Shown: one piece after another, positions 20,029-26,133 of the stretch | Layout: every line of letters begins with the position of its first letter | How positions within the stretch are numbered: position 1 is the first letter of the stretch | Assembly: GCA_900769835.1 (NCBI GenBank) | Contig: CAAGIE010000108.1 | Span: forward strand, 1-26,133 | Origin: an uncultured Oscillospiraceae bacterium | GTDB lineage: Bacteria; Bacillota; Clostridia; Oscillospirales; Oscillospiraceae | DNA: 26,133 nucleotides | Reading direction: 5' to 3' | Made by a program: the position numbers and the translations under genes | The notes under the pieces: generated by a model | Seen by the model: the letters and a program-made list of their open reading frames with translations, nothing else | Told to the model about the DNA's origin: nothing | Database searches by the model: none

Positions 20029-21192
20029 ATGGCAGAAAATAAACGCGATTATTATGAGGTGCTGGGTGTTGACAAAAAAGCCAGCGCTGATGAAATAAAG
20101 AAAGCCTACCGCAAAAGCGCGATGAAGTACCACCCCGACCGCAACCCCGGCGACAAAGAGGCGGAGGAAAAGTTCAAGGAGTTGGGCGAAGCGTATGAGG
20201 TGCTCAGCGACGAGGAGAAGCGCTCCCGCTATGACCAGTTCGGCTTTGCCGGTGTAGACCCCAATTATGGCGGCGGCGCCGGTTTCGAGGGCGGTTTTGG
20301 TGGCTTTGGCGGTTTTGGCGGCTTCGGTGGCTTTGGAGATTTCGGTGATATTTTCAGCGATATCTTCGGCGGCGGAAGCAGTCGGCGCAGCAACCGCAAT
20401 GCGCCCCGTCGTGGCGAAAATGTAGGCGCCCGGGTGGAGGTCACCTTTGAGCAGGCGGCCTTTGGCGTGGAGAAGGAAGTATCTGCCCAGCGTATCGAAA
20501 ACTGTGCAAGTTGTAATGGCACCGGCTCTGCCGATGGCCAGGTGGAAACCTGCTCCCATTGTAACGGCACCGGTCAGGTCACTGCCGTGCAGAACGTGAT
20601 GGGTATGCGGATGCAGACCCAGACACCCTGCCCCCGTTGCGGCGGCCAGGGCAGTATCATCAAGAACCCCTGCACCACCTGCCGTGGCAAGGGCAAGGTC
20701 TACCGCAAGCATAAACTGAAGGTAAAGATCCCCGCCGGTGTGGACGATGGCCAGACCATCCGTATCCGCGGCGAGGGTTGCGTGGGCGTCAATGGCGGCC
20801 CCAACGGCGATATGCTGGTGGAGGTGTCGGTGAAGAACCACGTGCTGTTCCGCAGAGATGGTATGACGGTCTACTGCGAGGTGCCCATCACCTTTACCCA
20901 GGCGGCATTGGGCGCAAAGATCGAGGTCCCCACCCTGGACGGCAAGGAGATCTTCGACCTGCCGGAAGGCACCCAGACCGGCAAGATGTTCACCATCCCC
21001 GGCAAGGGTATCCCCTCGGTGCAGAACCCCAAGCGCAGAGGTGACCATCGCTTCACCGTGGTGGTAGAAACCCCCACCAAACTGACAAAGGAGCAAAAGG
21101 AACTGCTGGAAAAGTTGGATAGAACCATGGAAAAGCGTTCCACTCCCAAGCGCAACAAGTTCTTTGATACCATCAAAGATTTCTTCGATTAA
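20029..21192 (+). CDS. dnaJ: Co-chaperone DnaJ (Hsp40)
   Basis: DnaJ brings unfolded proteins to DnaK and triggers its ATPase. The 387-residue protein is a complete type I DnaJ. The J domain covers residues 1-70 with the HPD triad at 35-37. A Gly/Phe-rich segment follows with five GGF-like repeats and [14 protein letters not shown]. The zinc region holds four CxxCxGxG motifs: [24 protein letters not shown] and CTTCRGKG. The C-terminal peptide-binding domains include [19 protein letters not shown]. The ATG at 20029 follows a GAGGTG site. It is the last gene of the heat-shock operon and is followed by a strong terminator; prmA, which often comes next in Firmicutes, is absent. Confidence 0.98.
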   Translation: MAENKRDYYEVLGVDKKASADEIKKAYRKSAMKYHPDRNPGDKEAEEKFKELGEAYEVLSDEEKRSRYDQFGFAGVDPNYGGGAGFEGGFGGFGGFGGFGGFGDFGDIFSDIFGGGSSRRSNRNAPRRGENVGARVEVTFEQAAFGVEKEVSAQRIENCASCNGTGSADGQVETCSHCNGTGQVTAVQNVMGMRMQTQTPCPRCGGQGSIIKNPCTTCRGKGKVYRKHKLKVKIPAGVDDGQTIRIRGEGCVGVNGGPNGDMLVEVSVKNHVLFRRDGMTVYCEVPITFTQAALGAKIEVPTLDGKEIFDLPEGTQTGKMFTIPGKGIPSVQNPKRRGDHRFTVVVETPTKLTKEQKELLEKLDRTMEKRSTPKRNKFFDTIKDFFD

Positions 21193-21197
21193 AAATC

Positions 21198-21226
21198 TCC
21201 CGGACGGTTTCCGTCCGGGATTTTTT
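21198..21226 (+). terminator. Terminator of the heat-shock operon
   Basis: TCCCGGACGG and CCGTCCGGGA form a perfect 10-bp stem around TTT, followed by six T. Confidence 0.95.
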
Positions 21227-21228
21227 GC

Positions 21229-21257
21229 TTGCTCCCCGGTGGATTATATAGTATAAT
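21229..21257 (+). promoter_or_regulatory. Promoter of the dCMP deaminase gene
   Basis: TTGCTC (21229-21234) and a perfect TATAAT (21252-21257) are 17 nt apart. Confidence 0.75.
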
Positions 21258-21274
21258 GACTCTATACTATATAA
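21244..21274. promoter_or_regulatory. 12-bp palindrome over the -10 box (operator-like)
   Basis: TTATATAGTATA (21244-21255) and its exact reverse complement TATACTATATAA (21263-21274) flank a 7-nt centre and cover the -10 element and transcription start. This is the usual place for a repressor site. A GntR-type regulator or a variant NrdR box (which also has CTATAT cores) are candidates, but neither consensus is matched exactly. Confidence 0.65.
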
Positions 21275-21291
21275 ATAAGGGAGGACACCTT

Positions 21292-21783
21292 ATGAAAAGA
21301 ACGGACTACATCAGCTGGGATGAGTATTTCCTGGGCGTTGCGATGCTGGCAGCTCGCCGCAGTAAGGATCCCAGCACTCAGGTAGGCGCCTGCATCGTAT
21401 CCCCGGACAATATCATTATCTCCACCGGCTATAATGGTATGCCCAAGGGCTGCAGCGACGACGAATTCCCCTGGGATCGCAGTGGCGAAGAGACCAAGTA
21501 TCCCTACGTGGTACACGCAGAACTCAATGCCATTCTCAATGCCAACGGCCGTGACCTGCGGGGCAGTCGCATTTATGTGGCCTTGTTCCCCTGCAACGAG
21601 TGCGCCAAGGCCATTATCCAGAGCGGCATTCGGGAGGTCTACTACCTGTCCGATAAGTACGCTACCACCCCTGCAACTATGGCATCCAAGCGTATGCTCA
21701 ATGCCGCAGGTGTCAAGTGCGTGCAGTTAAAGCCCACTGTCAAGAGCATCACCCTGGATTTTGTCGCGGAAGAGGATAAATAA
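21292..21783 (+). CDS. Deoxycytidylate (dCMP) deaminase
   Basis: This 163-residue zinc enzyme converts dCMP to dUMP, feeding thymidylate synthesis. It begins with RTDYISWDEYFLGVAMLAA and shows the zinc and catalytic motifs VVHAELNAILN (His zinc ligand and Glu proton shuttle) and LFPCNECAKAIIQ (two Cys zinc ligands). STQVGACIVSPDNIIISTGYNGMP precedes them, as in dCMP deaminases. The ATG at 21292 is chosen because AAGGGAGG lies just upstream, beyond the promoter; a longer reading would start within the -35 region. It may be co-transcribed with the transporter gene 28 nt downstream. ComEB-like late competence proteins belong to the same family, so the exact substrate is inferred from motif similarity. 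Confidence 0.88.
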   Translation: MKRTDYISWDEYFLGVAMLAARRSKDPSTQVGACIVSPDNIIISTGYNGMPKGCSDDEFPWDRSGEETKYPYVVHAELNAILNANGRDLRGSRIYVALFPCNECAKAIIQSGIREVYYLSDKYATTPATMASKRMLNAAGVKCVQLKPTVKSITLDFVAEEDK

Positions 21784-21811
21784 AAGATAAAAAAGAGTGG
21801 AGGTCTCCGCT

Positions 21812-23389
21812 ATGAAGTTAAATACAAAGAAAACGATTCTGGTAGGCTTTGCGTTTTTTCTGATCCTGGCATTCTGGCAGGCCTACGATAGCATCATCCC
21901 TCTGATCCTGACCAATAAATTTGGTATGTCCCAGTTCTGGTCCGGCGCCATTATGGCAATGGATAATGTGCTGGCATTGTTCCTGCTGCCTCTTTTCGGC
22001 ACACTGTCCGATAAGCATAAGGGAAGATCCGGCCGCCGTACTCCCTTTATCCGGGTGGGTACGATCTGCGCCGCTGTGTTGCTGGTAGCATTAAGTTTTG
22101 TGGATCTGGCTCAGCTCAAGAAGATCGAGGCCGTTTCCACGGTGGACGATCCCAAGGCTCTGGCGATCATCTATGACTCCCAGGCCGACAAGGAACTGAC
22201 AAAGCCCAACAAGGAAAAGGCAACTCTGCAGGAGGAAACTTTCGTTCTGTCCGAAAAGGTCAGCCGTGAGGACTTTTTGGAAATCCAAAGCGAGATCCCC
22301 GGCAAAGACGGCGAGATGGAAGCGAACGAAGATTATGTAAACCTGGTAGTGCCTGCCCGAGAGGCATATATCCGCCAGTTGACTGCGGACTCTCCCCAGA
22401 ATCTGATTTTGTTTGTGAGCATCTTGTTCCTGCTGCTGATCGCAATGGCCGTATTCCGGTCTCCCGCTGTGGCGCTGATGCCGGATGTCACCATTAAGCC
22501 CTTGCGCAGTAAGGCCAATGCCATTATCAATCTGATGGGTTACTTAGGCGGCATCGTGGTGCTGGTGCTGGGTATGGTGTTTGCCACCGGCGCCGCAGAA
22601 AATGCGATGATGAGCTATGTGGGCTACTTTGGCGCTGTGGCAGCGCTGATGATCGTGGCGCTGGTGATCTTCCTGGCCACGGTGAAAGAGCCTGCCTGGG
22701 CAGAGCAAATGCACAATGATAGCTTGCAGTATGGTCTGACCGAGGAGGAGGCGCCCGACCATCCCGCCCAAAAGCGCAAACTTTCCCGCGGCGAAAAGAC
22801 TTCTCTGCTGCTGGTGCTGGCATCTGTGATTTTGTGGTACTTCGGCTATAATGCCATCAGCAGTAAGTATAGCGTCTATGCCACCAATGTGCTGAGCAAG
22901 GACTTCAACCTGACTCTGACCATCGGTACTGCCTCTGCTATTATCTCCTTTGTGCCTGTGGGCATTCTGTCCTCCAAGGTGGGCAGAAAGAAGGCGATCC
23001 TCTTTGGCGTGGCTTTGCTGACGGCAGCGTTTGCATCGGCTATTTTTGTGGATCCCAACACCTCTGATATTTTGGTGATGGGTATTTTCGTGCTGGCAGG
23101 TATTGCCTGGGCCACCATCAATGTCAACTCCTTCCCCATGGTGGTGGAGATGTGCTCTGAGGGTGATGTGGGCAAATACACCGGCTACTACTATACCGCC
23201 TCCATGGCGGCGCAGACCCTGACGCCTATGGTCTCCGGCTATATGATGGAAAAACTGGGTATGGGTGTGCTGTTCCCTTATGCCGCCATTTTCGTGGCAG
23301 GCTCCTTTATCACTATGCTTTTCGTGAAGCACGGTGACTCCAAGCCCGAAGCAAAGCGGGGTCTGGAAGCATTTGATGTTGAGGACTGA
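21812..23389 (+). CDS. MFS transporter, SLC45/GPH-like, with a large extracellular insert
   Basis: This 525-residue protein has about 12 membrane segments and resembles SLC45-like sugar or glycoside transporters. The first helices read ILVGFAFFLILAFWQAYDS, then MDNVLALFLLPLFGTLSD with the family motif GRSGRRTPFI in the cytoplasmic loop 2-3. Between helix 3 and helix 4 (about residues 101-197) lies a charged stretch of about 95 residues with no hydrophobic helix, predicted to face outside; most relatives have only a short loop here. The second half holds TSLLLVLASVILWYFGYNAI and GYYYTASMAAQTLTPMVSGY. The ATG at 21812 follows GGAGG with 8 nt spacing. The glycerophosphodiesterase gene follows after 6 nt, so the two are co-translated and may share a substrate class. 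The substrate is unknown. Confidence 0.85.
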   Translation: MKLNTKKTILVGFAFFLILAFWQAYDSIIPLILTNKFGMSQFWSGAIMAMDNVLALFLLPLFGTLSDKHKGRSGRRTPFIRVGTICAAVLLVALSFVDLAQLKKIEAVSTVDDPKALAIIYDSQADKELTKPNKEKATLQEETFVLSEKVSREDFLEIQSEIPGKDGEMEANEDYVNLVVPAREAYIRQLTADSPQNLILFVSILFLLLIAMAVFRSPAVALMPDVTIKPLRSKANAIINLMGYLGGIVVLVLGMVFATGAAENAMMSYVGYFGAVAALMIVALVIFLATVKEPAWAEQMHNDSLQYGLTEEEAPDHPAQKRKLSRGEKTSLLLVLASVILWYFGYNAISSKYSVYATNVLSKDFNLTLTIGTASAIISFVPVGILSSKVGRKKAILFGVALLTAAFASAIFVDPNTSDILVMGIFVLAGIAWATINVNSFPMVVEMCSEGDVGKYTGYYYTASMAAQTLTPMVSGYMMEKLGMGVLFPYAAIFVAGSFITMLFVKHGDSKPEAKRGLEAFDVED

Positions 23390-23395
23390 TAAAAA

Positions 23396-24205
23396 ATGAT
23401 CGTTTTGATACTTGCGCTGATCGTATTGCTCCTGCAGCTTTACCTGCTGGCCCTGATGGGGCGGCAGCAGCATCCCGGCTGGAAAGAACTGGAGGGAGTC
23501 CGCTATGCCCATCGGGGTCTCCACGGCAACGGCGTGGCGGAAAACAGTATGACTGCGTTCCGTCTGGCGGTGGAAAAGGGCTACGGTATGGAACTGGATG
23601 TCCACCTGCTGGCAGACGGCACGCTGGCAGTGATCCACGATGGCACCTTGTTGCGCACCACCGGTTGCGAGGGCAAGGTGGAAGACCTGACCCGAGCCGA
23701 TCTGGAGAAATACGCTCTGGAGGGTACGGCAGATACCATCCCTGCATTTTCTCAGGTGCTGGAACTGGTCAACGGCGCAGTGCCTCTGATCGTGGAGTTG
23801 AAAAGCGCAGACAACAATTATGCGGCGCTGACCGATGCGGCCTGCGCATTGCTGAAGAACTACCACGGCGCTTATTGCATCGAGTCCTTTGATCCCAGAT
23901 GTATCTATCATTTGCGCAAGCACCACCCGGAGGTCATTCGCGGCCAACTGGCCAGAAACTTCTTTAAAAGTGACGTAAAGATCAGCTGGTATCAAAAACT
24001 GTGTATGACCACACAACTGGCAAACTTTCTGACCCAACCGGATTTTGTAGCGTACCGCTTTGCCGAGCGTAAGCGTCTTGGCGTTTTCCTGGTGCAAAAG
24101 TTCTGGAAACTCCACACTGTGGGCTGGACGATCCGAACACCCGAGGATCTGGAGAAGGCTGAAAAAGAAAATTGGCTCCCAATTTTTGAAGGATTTACCC
24201 CTTGA
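23396..24205 (+). CDS. Membrane-anchored glycerophosphodiester phosphodiesterase
   Basis: This 269-residue enzyme of the GDPD family hydrolyses glycerophosphodiesters to glycerol 3-phosphate and an alcohol. A single N-terminal membrane segment (LILALIVLLLQLYLLALMG, residues about 4-22) anchors it. The catalytic core starts with YAHRGLHGNGVAENSMTAF, which contains the catalytic His and the Glu metal ligand, and continues with MELDVHLLADGTLAVIHDG, giving the second metal acid residues and His. TIPAFSQVLELV and PLIVELK follow in the barrel. The tail ends with HTVGWTIRTPEDLEKA, the usual last strand of the family. It lies 6 nt after the transporter gene. Its stop codon overlaps the -35 element of the next gene. 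Use of phospholipid headgroup diesters is likely; teichoic acid trimming is an alternative. Confidence 0.9.
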   Translation: MIVLILALIVLLLQLYLLALMGRQQHPGWKELEGVRYAHRGLHGNGVAENSMTAFRLAVEKGYGMELDVHLLADGTLAVIHDGTLLRTTGCEGKVEDLTRADLEKYALEGTADTIPAFSQVLELVNGAVPLIVELKSADNNYAALTDAACALLKNYHGAYCIESFDPRCIYHLRKHHPEVIRGQLARNFFKSDVKISWYQKLCMTTQLANFLTQPDFVAYRFAERKRLGVFLVQKFWKLHTVGWTIRTPEDLEKAEKENWLPIFEGFTP

Positions 24206-24230
24206 AGAGTGGGTCGAACCTGATTATAAT
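24202..24230 (+). promoter_or_regulatory. Promoter of the DUF3048 lipoprotein gene
   Basis: TTGAAG (24202-24207) and a perfect TATAAT (24225-24230) are 17 nt apart; the -35 overlaps the stop codon of the preceding gene. Confidence 0.75.
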
Positions 24231-24262
24231 AAGAGATATTGCAAAGGAAAGGACCCTGACGG

Positions 24263-25357
24263 ATGAAACGCATAATCCCTTTATTGCTGATCGTGTGCCT
24301 GCTGGCAGGCTGCGCAAAGGCAACCCCCGATAAAAAAGAAACCAAAGGCACCACCGCCCCCACCGAAGCGGAAGACGTGGTCACCGAACCCACCACTCCC
24401 GAGCCGGAGCCTCCCGTGGTGCTGTATCGCCACCCCCTTACCGGTGAGCCTCTGGAGGAGCCCTGGACGGTGCGCCCCGTGGCGGTATCTGTTCCCAATA
24501 ATAAAGAGGTCTACCCCCACCACGGCACCGGCAGCGCAGATATCCTTTACGAGATCGAGTGCGATGGCGATGTGACCCGTATGCTGGCGGTGTTTACCAA
24601 CCTCAACGGCATCGAAAAGCTGGGCCCCGTTCGCAGCGCCCGTACTTATTTAAATAATCTGGCCATCTCCTATGACGCCCCCATCGCCCACTGCGGCGGT
24701 AGCCCCGGCGGCCGCACCGGCCGTTATGACTCTGCCGATGGCGACACCATCGCCAACTGGCCCCACATCGATGAGATGTATAACGGCAGTTATTTCTTCC
24801 GGGATACCGACCGTTACTACTACCAGGGCTATCTGTGGGAGTACACGCTGTTCACCAGCGGCGCCGGTTTGAAGGGCGCAATGGATGCGCGGGGCTATAC
24901 CGAGGATGCAGAAAATCCCCCGGTGATTGACTTCGGCCTGACCTTTGGCGACGCATCCTCCGCCGCCGCAGGCGAGACCGCCAATACCGTTTTGGTAGAG
25001 TTCCGCGGCAGTAAGAGCACCACTTTTAATTATAAGGATGGTGTTTATGAGGTGATCCAGCACGGCAGTGTCTATACCGATGCCAACACCGACGAGGCAA
25101 TCACCTTCCGCAACGTGCTGGCTCTGCAGGCAGAGCAGTGGTATGACGGCGCGGGATACCGTACCTACTACGACCTGATCGGCTCCGGCACCGGCTATTA
25201 TGCCTGCGACGGAAAGATCGTTCCCATCAAGTGGGAGCGCCCCACCCTGCGGGATGCCTTCAGTTATACCCTGGAGGACGGCACCCCCATTACGCTGGGT
25301 GTCGGCACCAGTTATATCGCGGTGATCGGCCAGCGTGGCGCAGTAAGTTATGAATAA
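24263..25357 (+). CDS. DUF3048 (YerB family) lipoprotein
   Basis: This 364-residue protein has a lipoprotein signal peptide with lipobox LLAGC, so Cys17 is the anchored residue. A low-complexity Thr/Pro/Glu-rich linker (residues about 20-53) follows. The remaining part matches the DUF3048 family (YerB of Bacillus): RPVAVSVPNNKEVYPHHG, ILYEIECDGDVTRMLAVF, LGPVRSARTYLNNLA, then the C-terminal part with YDLIGSGTGYYACDGKIVPIKW and GTSYIAVIG. The family is widespread in Gram-positive bacteria; its function is not established, though an extracellular wall-related role is suspected. AAAGGA lies upstream of the ATG. It has its own promoter and terminator, so it is a single-gene unit. Confidence 0.9.
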   Translation: MKRIIPLLLIVCLLAGCAKATPDKKETKGTTAPTEAEDVVTEPTTPEPEPPVVLYRHPLTGEPLEEPWTVRPVAVSVPNNKEVYPHHGTGSADILYEIECDGDVTRMLAVFTNLNGIEKLGPVRSARTYLNNLAISYDAPIAHCGGSPGGRTGRYDSADGDTIANWPHIDEMYNGSYFFRDTDRYYYQGYLWEYTLFTSGAGLKGAMDARGYTEDAENPPVIDFGLTFGDASSAAAGETANTVLVEFRGSKSTTFNYKDGVYEVIQHGSVYTDANTDEAITFRNVLALQAEQWYDGAGYRTYYDLIGSGTGYYACDGKIVPIKWERPTLRDAFSYTLEDGTPITLGVGTSYIAVIGQRGAVSYE

Positions 25358-25363
25358 AAGTAC

Positions 25364-25395
25364 ACCCGGCAGTGAAAACTGCCGGGTATATTTTT
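25364..25395 (+). terminator. Terminator of the DUF3048 lipoprotein gene
   Basis: ACCCGGCAG (25364-25372) and CTGCCGGGT (25379-25387) pair perfectly around TGAAAA, followed by ATATTTTT. Confidence 0.92.
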
Positions 25396-25438
25396 CCGCC
25401 AAATTGTGGATACTACCTTTTTGAAAGGAGTGTGTCCA

Positions 25439-25867
25439 ATGAAAGTAAACGAAATTATGACCGATAGCGTGGTGCGTATCCATCCCGAGGAAACGGTTCA
25501 GGTGGCGGCAAGGACACTGTGCCGGCACAACATCGGCTTTCTGCCGGTGTGCGGCGCAGACGGCAAACTCTGCGGCCTTGTCACAGACCGGGATCTGATC
25601 ACCCGTTGCGTGGCGGCGAACCTGGATCCCGCTCAAACCACCGTACGACAGGTGATGACCGGACGGGTGTTATCCGTAAAACCGGATATGGAGGTCTCTG
25701 CGGCGGCCCACCTGATGGGAAAAGAACAGATCCGCCGCCTGCCGGTGGTGGAGAACGGACACCTATGCGGTGTGTTGAGCCTGGGGGATATGTCCCGTCA
25801 GGAAGAAAGTGTCATGGATGCGGCGGATGCCCTGAGCGAGATCGCGGAAAACCACCGTTTCGGGTAG
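25439..25867 (+). CDS. CBS-domain pair protein
   Basis: This 142-residue cytoplasmic protein consists almost only of two CBS domains, which bind adenosine nucleotides such as AMP or ATP. The first runs from MKVNEIMTDSVVRIHPEETV to GLVTDRDLITRCV, the second from VRQVMTGRVLSVKPDMEV to GVLSLGDMSR, each ending with the typical G-x-x-(T/S)-x-x-D motif. No catalytic or membrane domain is attached, so it is probably an energy-state sensor acting on a partner. The ATG at 25439 is chosen because AAGGAG lies 8 nt upstream; a longer reading would start before that site. It is placed between a lipoprotein and a likely rRNA operon and shows no functional link to either. Confidence 0.92.
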   Translation: MKVNEIMTDSVVRIHPEETVQVAARTLCRHNIGFLPVCGADGKLCGLVTDRDLITRCVAANLDPAQTTVRQVMTGRVLSVKPDMEVSAAAHLMGKEQIRRLPVVENGHLCGVLSLGDMSRQEESVMDAADALSEIAENHRFG

Positions 25868-25946
25868 GGAAAAACCCGGAAAAACCTTGTATTTTCAATG
25901 TTTTTCCGTGCGTGAAAAAAATATTGAAAAAATTTCAAAAAAAGTG

Positions 25947-25975
25947 TTGACAAATGCCTTTTGGAGTGATATCAT
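25947..25975 (+). promoter_or_regulatory. Strong promoter, probably of an rRNA operon
   Basis: TTGACA (25947-25952) and TATCAT (25970-25975) are 17 nt apart. The upstream bases are A-tract rich (runs of 7, 6 and 7 A), like the UP elements of rRNA promoters. Confidence 0.8.
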
Positions 25976-25981
25976 AGGCAA

Positions 25982-26133
25982 GCTGTCTGATGAACGGCTC
26001 AGCGCCGGGAGGACAGTAAAATGCTGTACCTTGTAAATTGAATAACGCAAAGACGAACTATAACACCTTGGACAATTTTGATTAAAAAATGGAATTGTTT
26101 GAGATATTCGTGTACGAATAAACAAAACAGCCA
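25982..26133 (+). other. Probable rRNA operon leader, cut by the window end
   Basis: The sequence ACCTTGTAAATTGAATAACGCAAAGAC (26030-26056, given in part) closely resembles the ACCTTGAAAA(C/T)TGAATAA leader and spacer sequence found before 16S and 23S genes in Clostridia. It is preceded by a possible hairpin (CTGTC...GACAG with inner GGC/GCC) and followed by AT-rich DNA with ACAATT/AATTGT and ATTCG/CGAAT dyads that could belong to the processing stem. No protein frame starts here. The 16S gene itself would lie beyond the window. Confidence 0.7.

Noticed and set aside
16534..21096. A 1520-codon open frame on the minus strand across the whole hrcA-dnaJ operon
   Set aside because: All four sense genes happen to be in the same frame, and the avoided codons TTA, CTA and TCA keep one antisense frame open. 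The sense strand has full families, operators and ribosome sites; the antisense product resembles nothing.
25868..25920. Hairpin GGAAAAAC...GTTTTTCC after the CBS gene as a terminator
   Set aside because: The loop is 14 nt, the stem is AT-rich and there is no clean T-run, so it is too weak to call.

Overview
The window looks like chromosome from a GC-rich (roughly 55-60% in genes) anaerobic Clostridia member, most likely a gut Oscillospirales/Ruminococcaceae-type bacterium. The reasons are the AGGAGG ribosome sites, the sigma-A type promoters, a HrcA/CIRCE-controlled hrcA-grpE-dnaK-dnaJ cluster, PerR with a reverse rubrerythrin, a YerB/DUF3048 lipoprotein and a SLC45-like sugar transporter. 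The lineage is inferred from gene content; no 16S sequence is present to confirm it.

Layout. 1-2840: the end of an aconitase gene overlapping an isocitrate dehydrogenase gene and closed by a strong terminator; together they make 2-oxoglutarate from citrate. 2841-3643: about 800 nt without a protein gene, AT-rich in part and full of hairpins, with two divergent promoters that may drive small RNAs and a 107-nt inverted repeat. 3644-5706 (minus): an aldo/keto reductase with two 4Fe-4S motifs followed by a FIST-type protein. 5720-7440 (minus): an oxidative-stress operon under a PerR box, perR - short rubredoxin - reverse rubrerythrin - flavin reductase of the high-molecular-weight-rubredoxin kind. 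It looks like a complete NAD(P)H-to-peroxide electron chain, but the flavin reductase has no recognisable start codon. 7478-10578: an ADP-ribosylglycohydrolase fold protein that has lost both metal-binding motifs, glucose-6-phosphate isomerase, and a small P-loop protein. 10734-14725: malQ and glgP, overlapping, for alpha-glucan breakdown feeding the isomerase. 14733-15530: a cobalamin riboswitch with its own attenuator controlling a membrane-anchored DUF4430 (transcobalamin C-terminal-like) protein. 15541-16412 (minus): a lipoprotein made of YD repeats. 16494-21226: the heat-shock operon with two overlapping CIRCE-like operators. 21229-25390: a dCMP deaminase with a palindrome over its promoter, a transporter with an unusual extracellular insert, a glycerophosphodiesterase and a DUF3048 lipoprotein. 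25439-25867: a CBS-domain protein. 25947-26133: a strong promoter and a leader that look like the start of an rRNA operon, cut by the window edge.

The genes are mostly chromosomal housekeeping; no transposase, phage gene, CRISPR array or tRNA was seen. The least explained parts are the structured 2841-3643 interval, the B12-controlled DUF4430 gene, the degenerate ADP-ribosylglycohydrolase, and the start-less flavin reductase.
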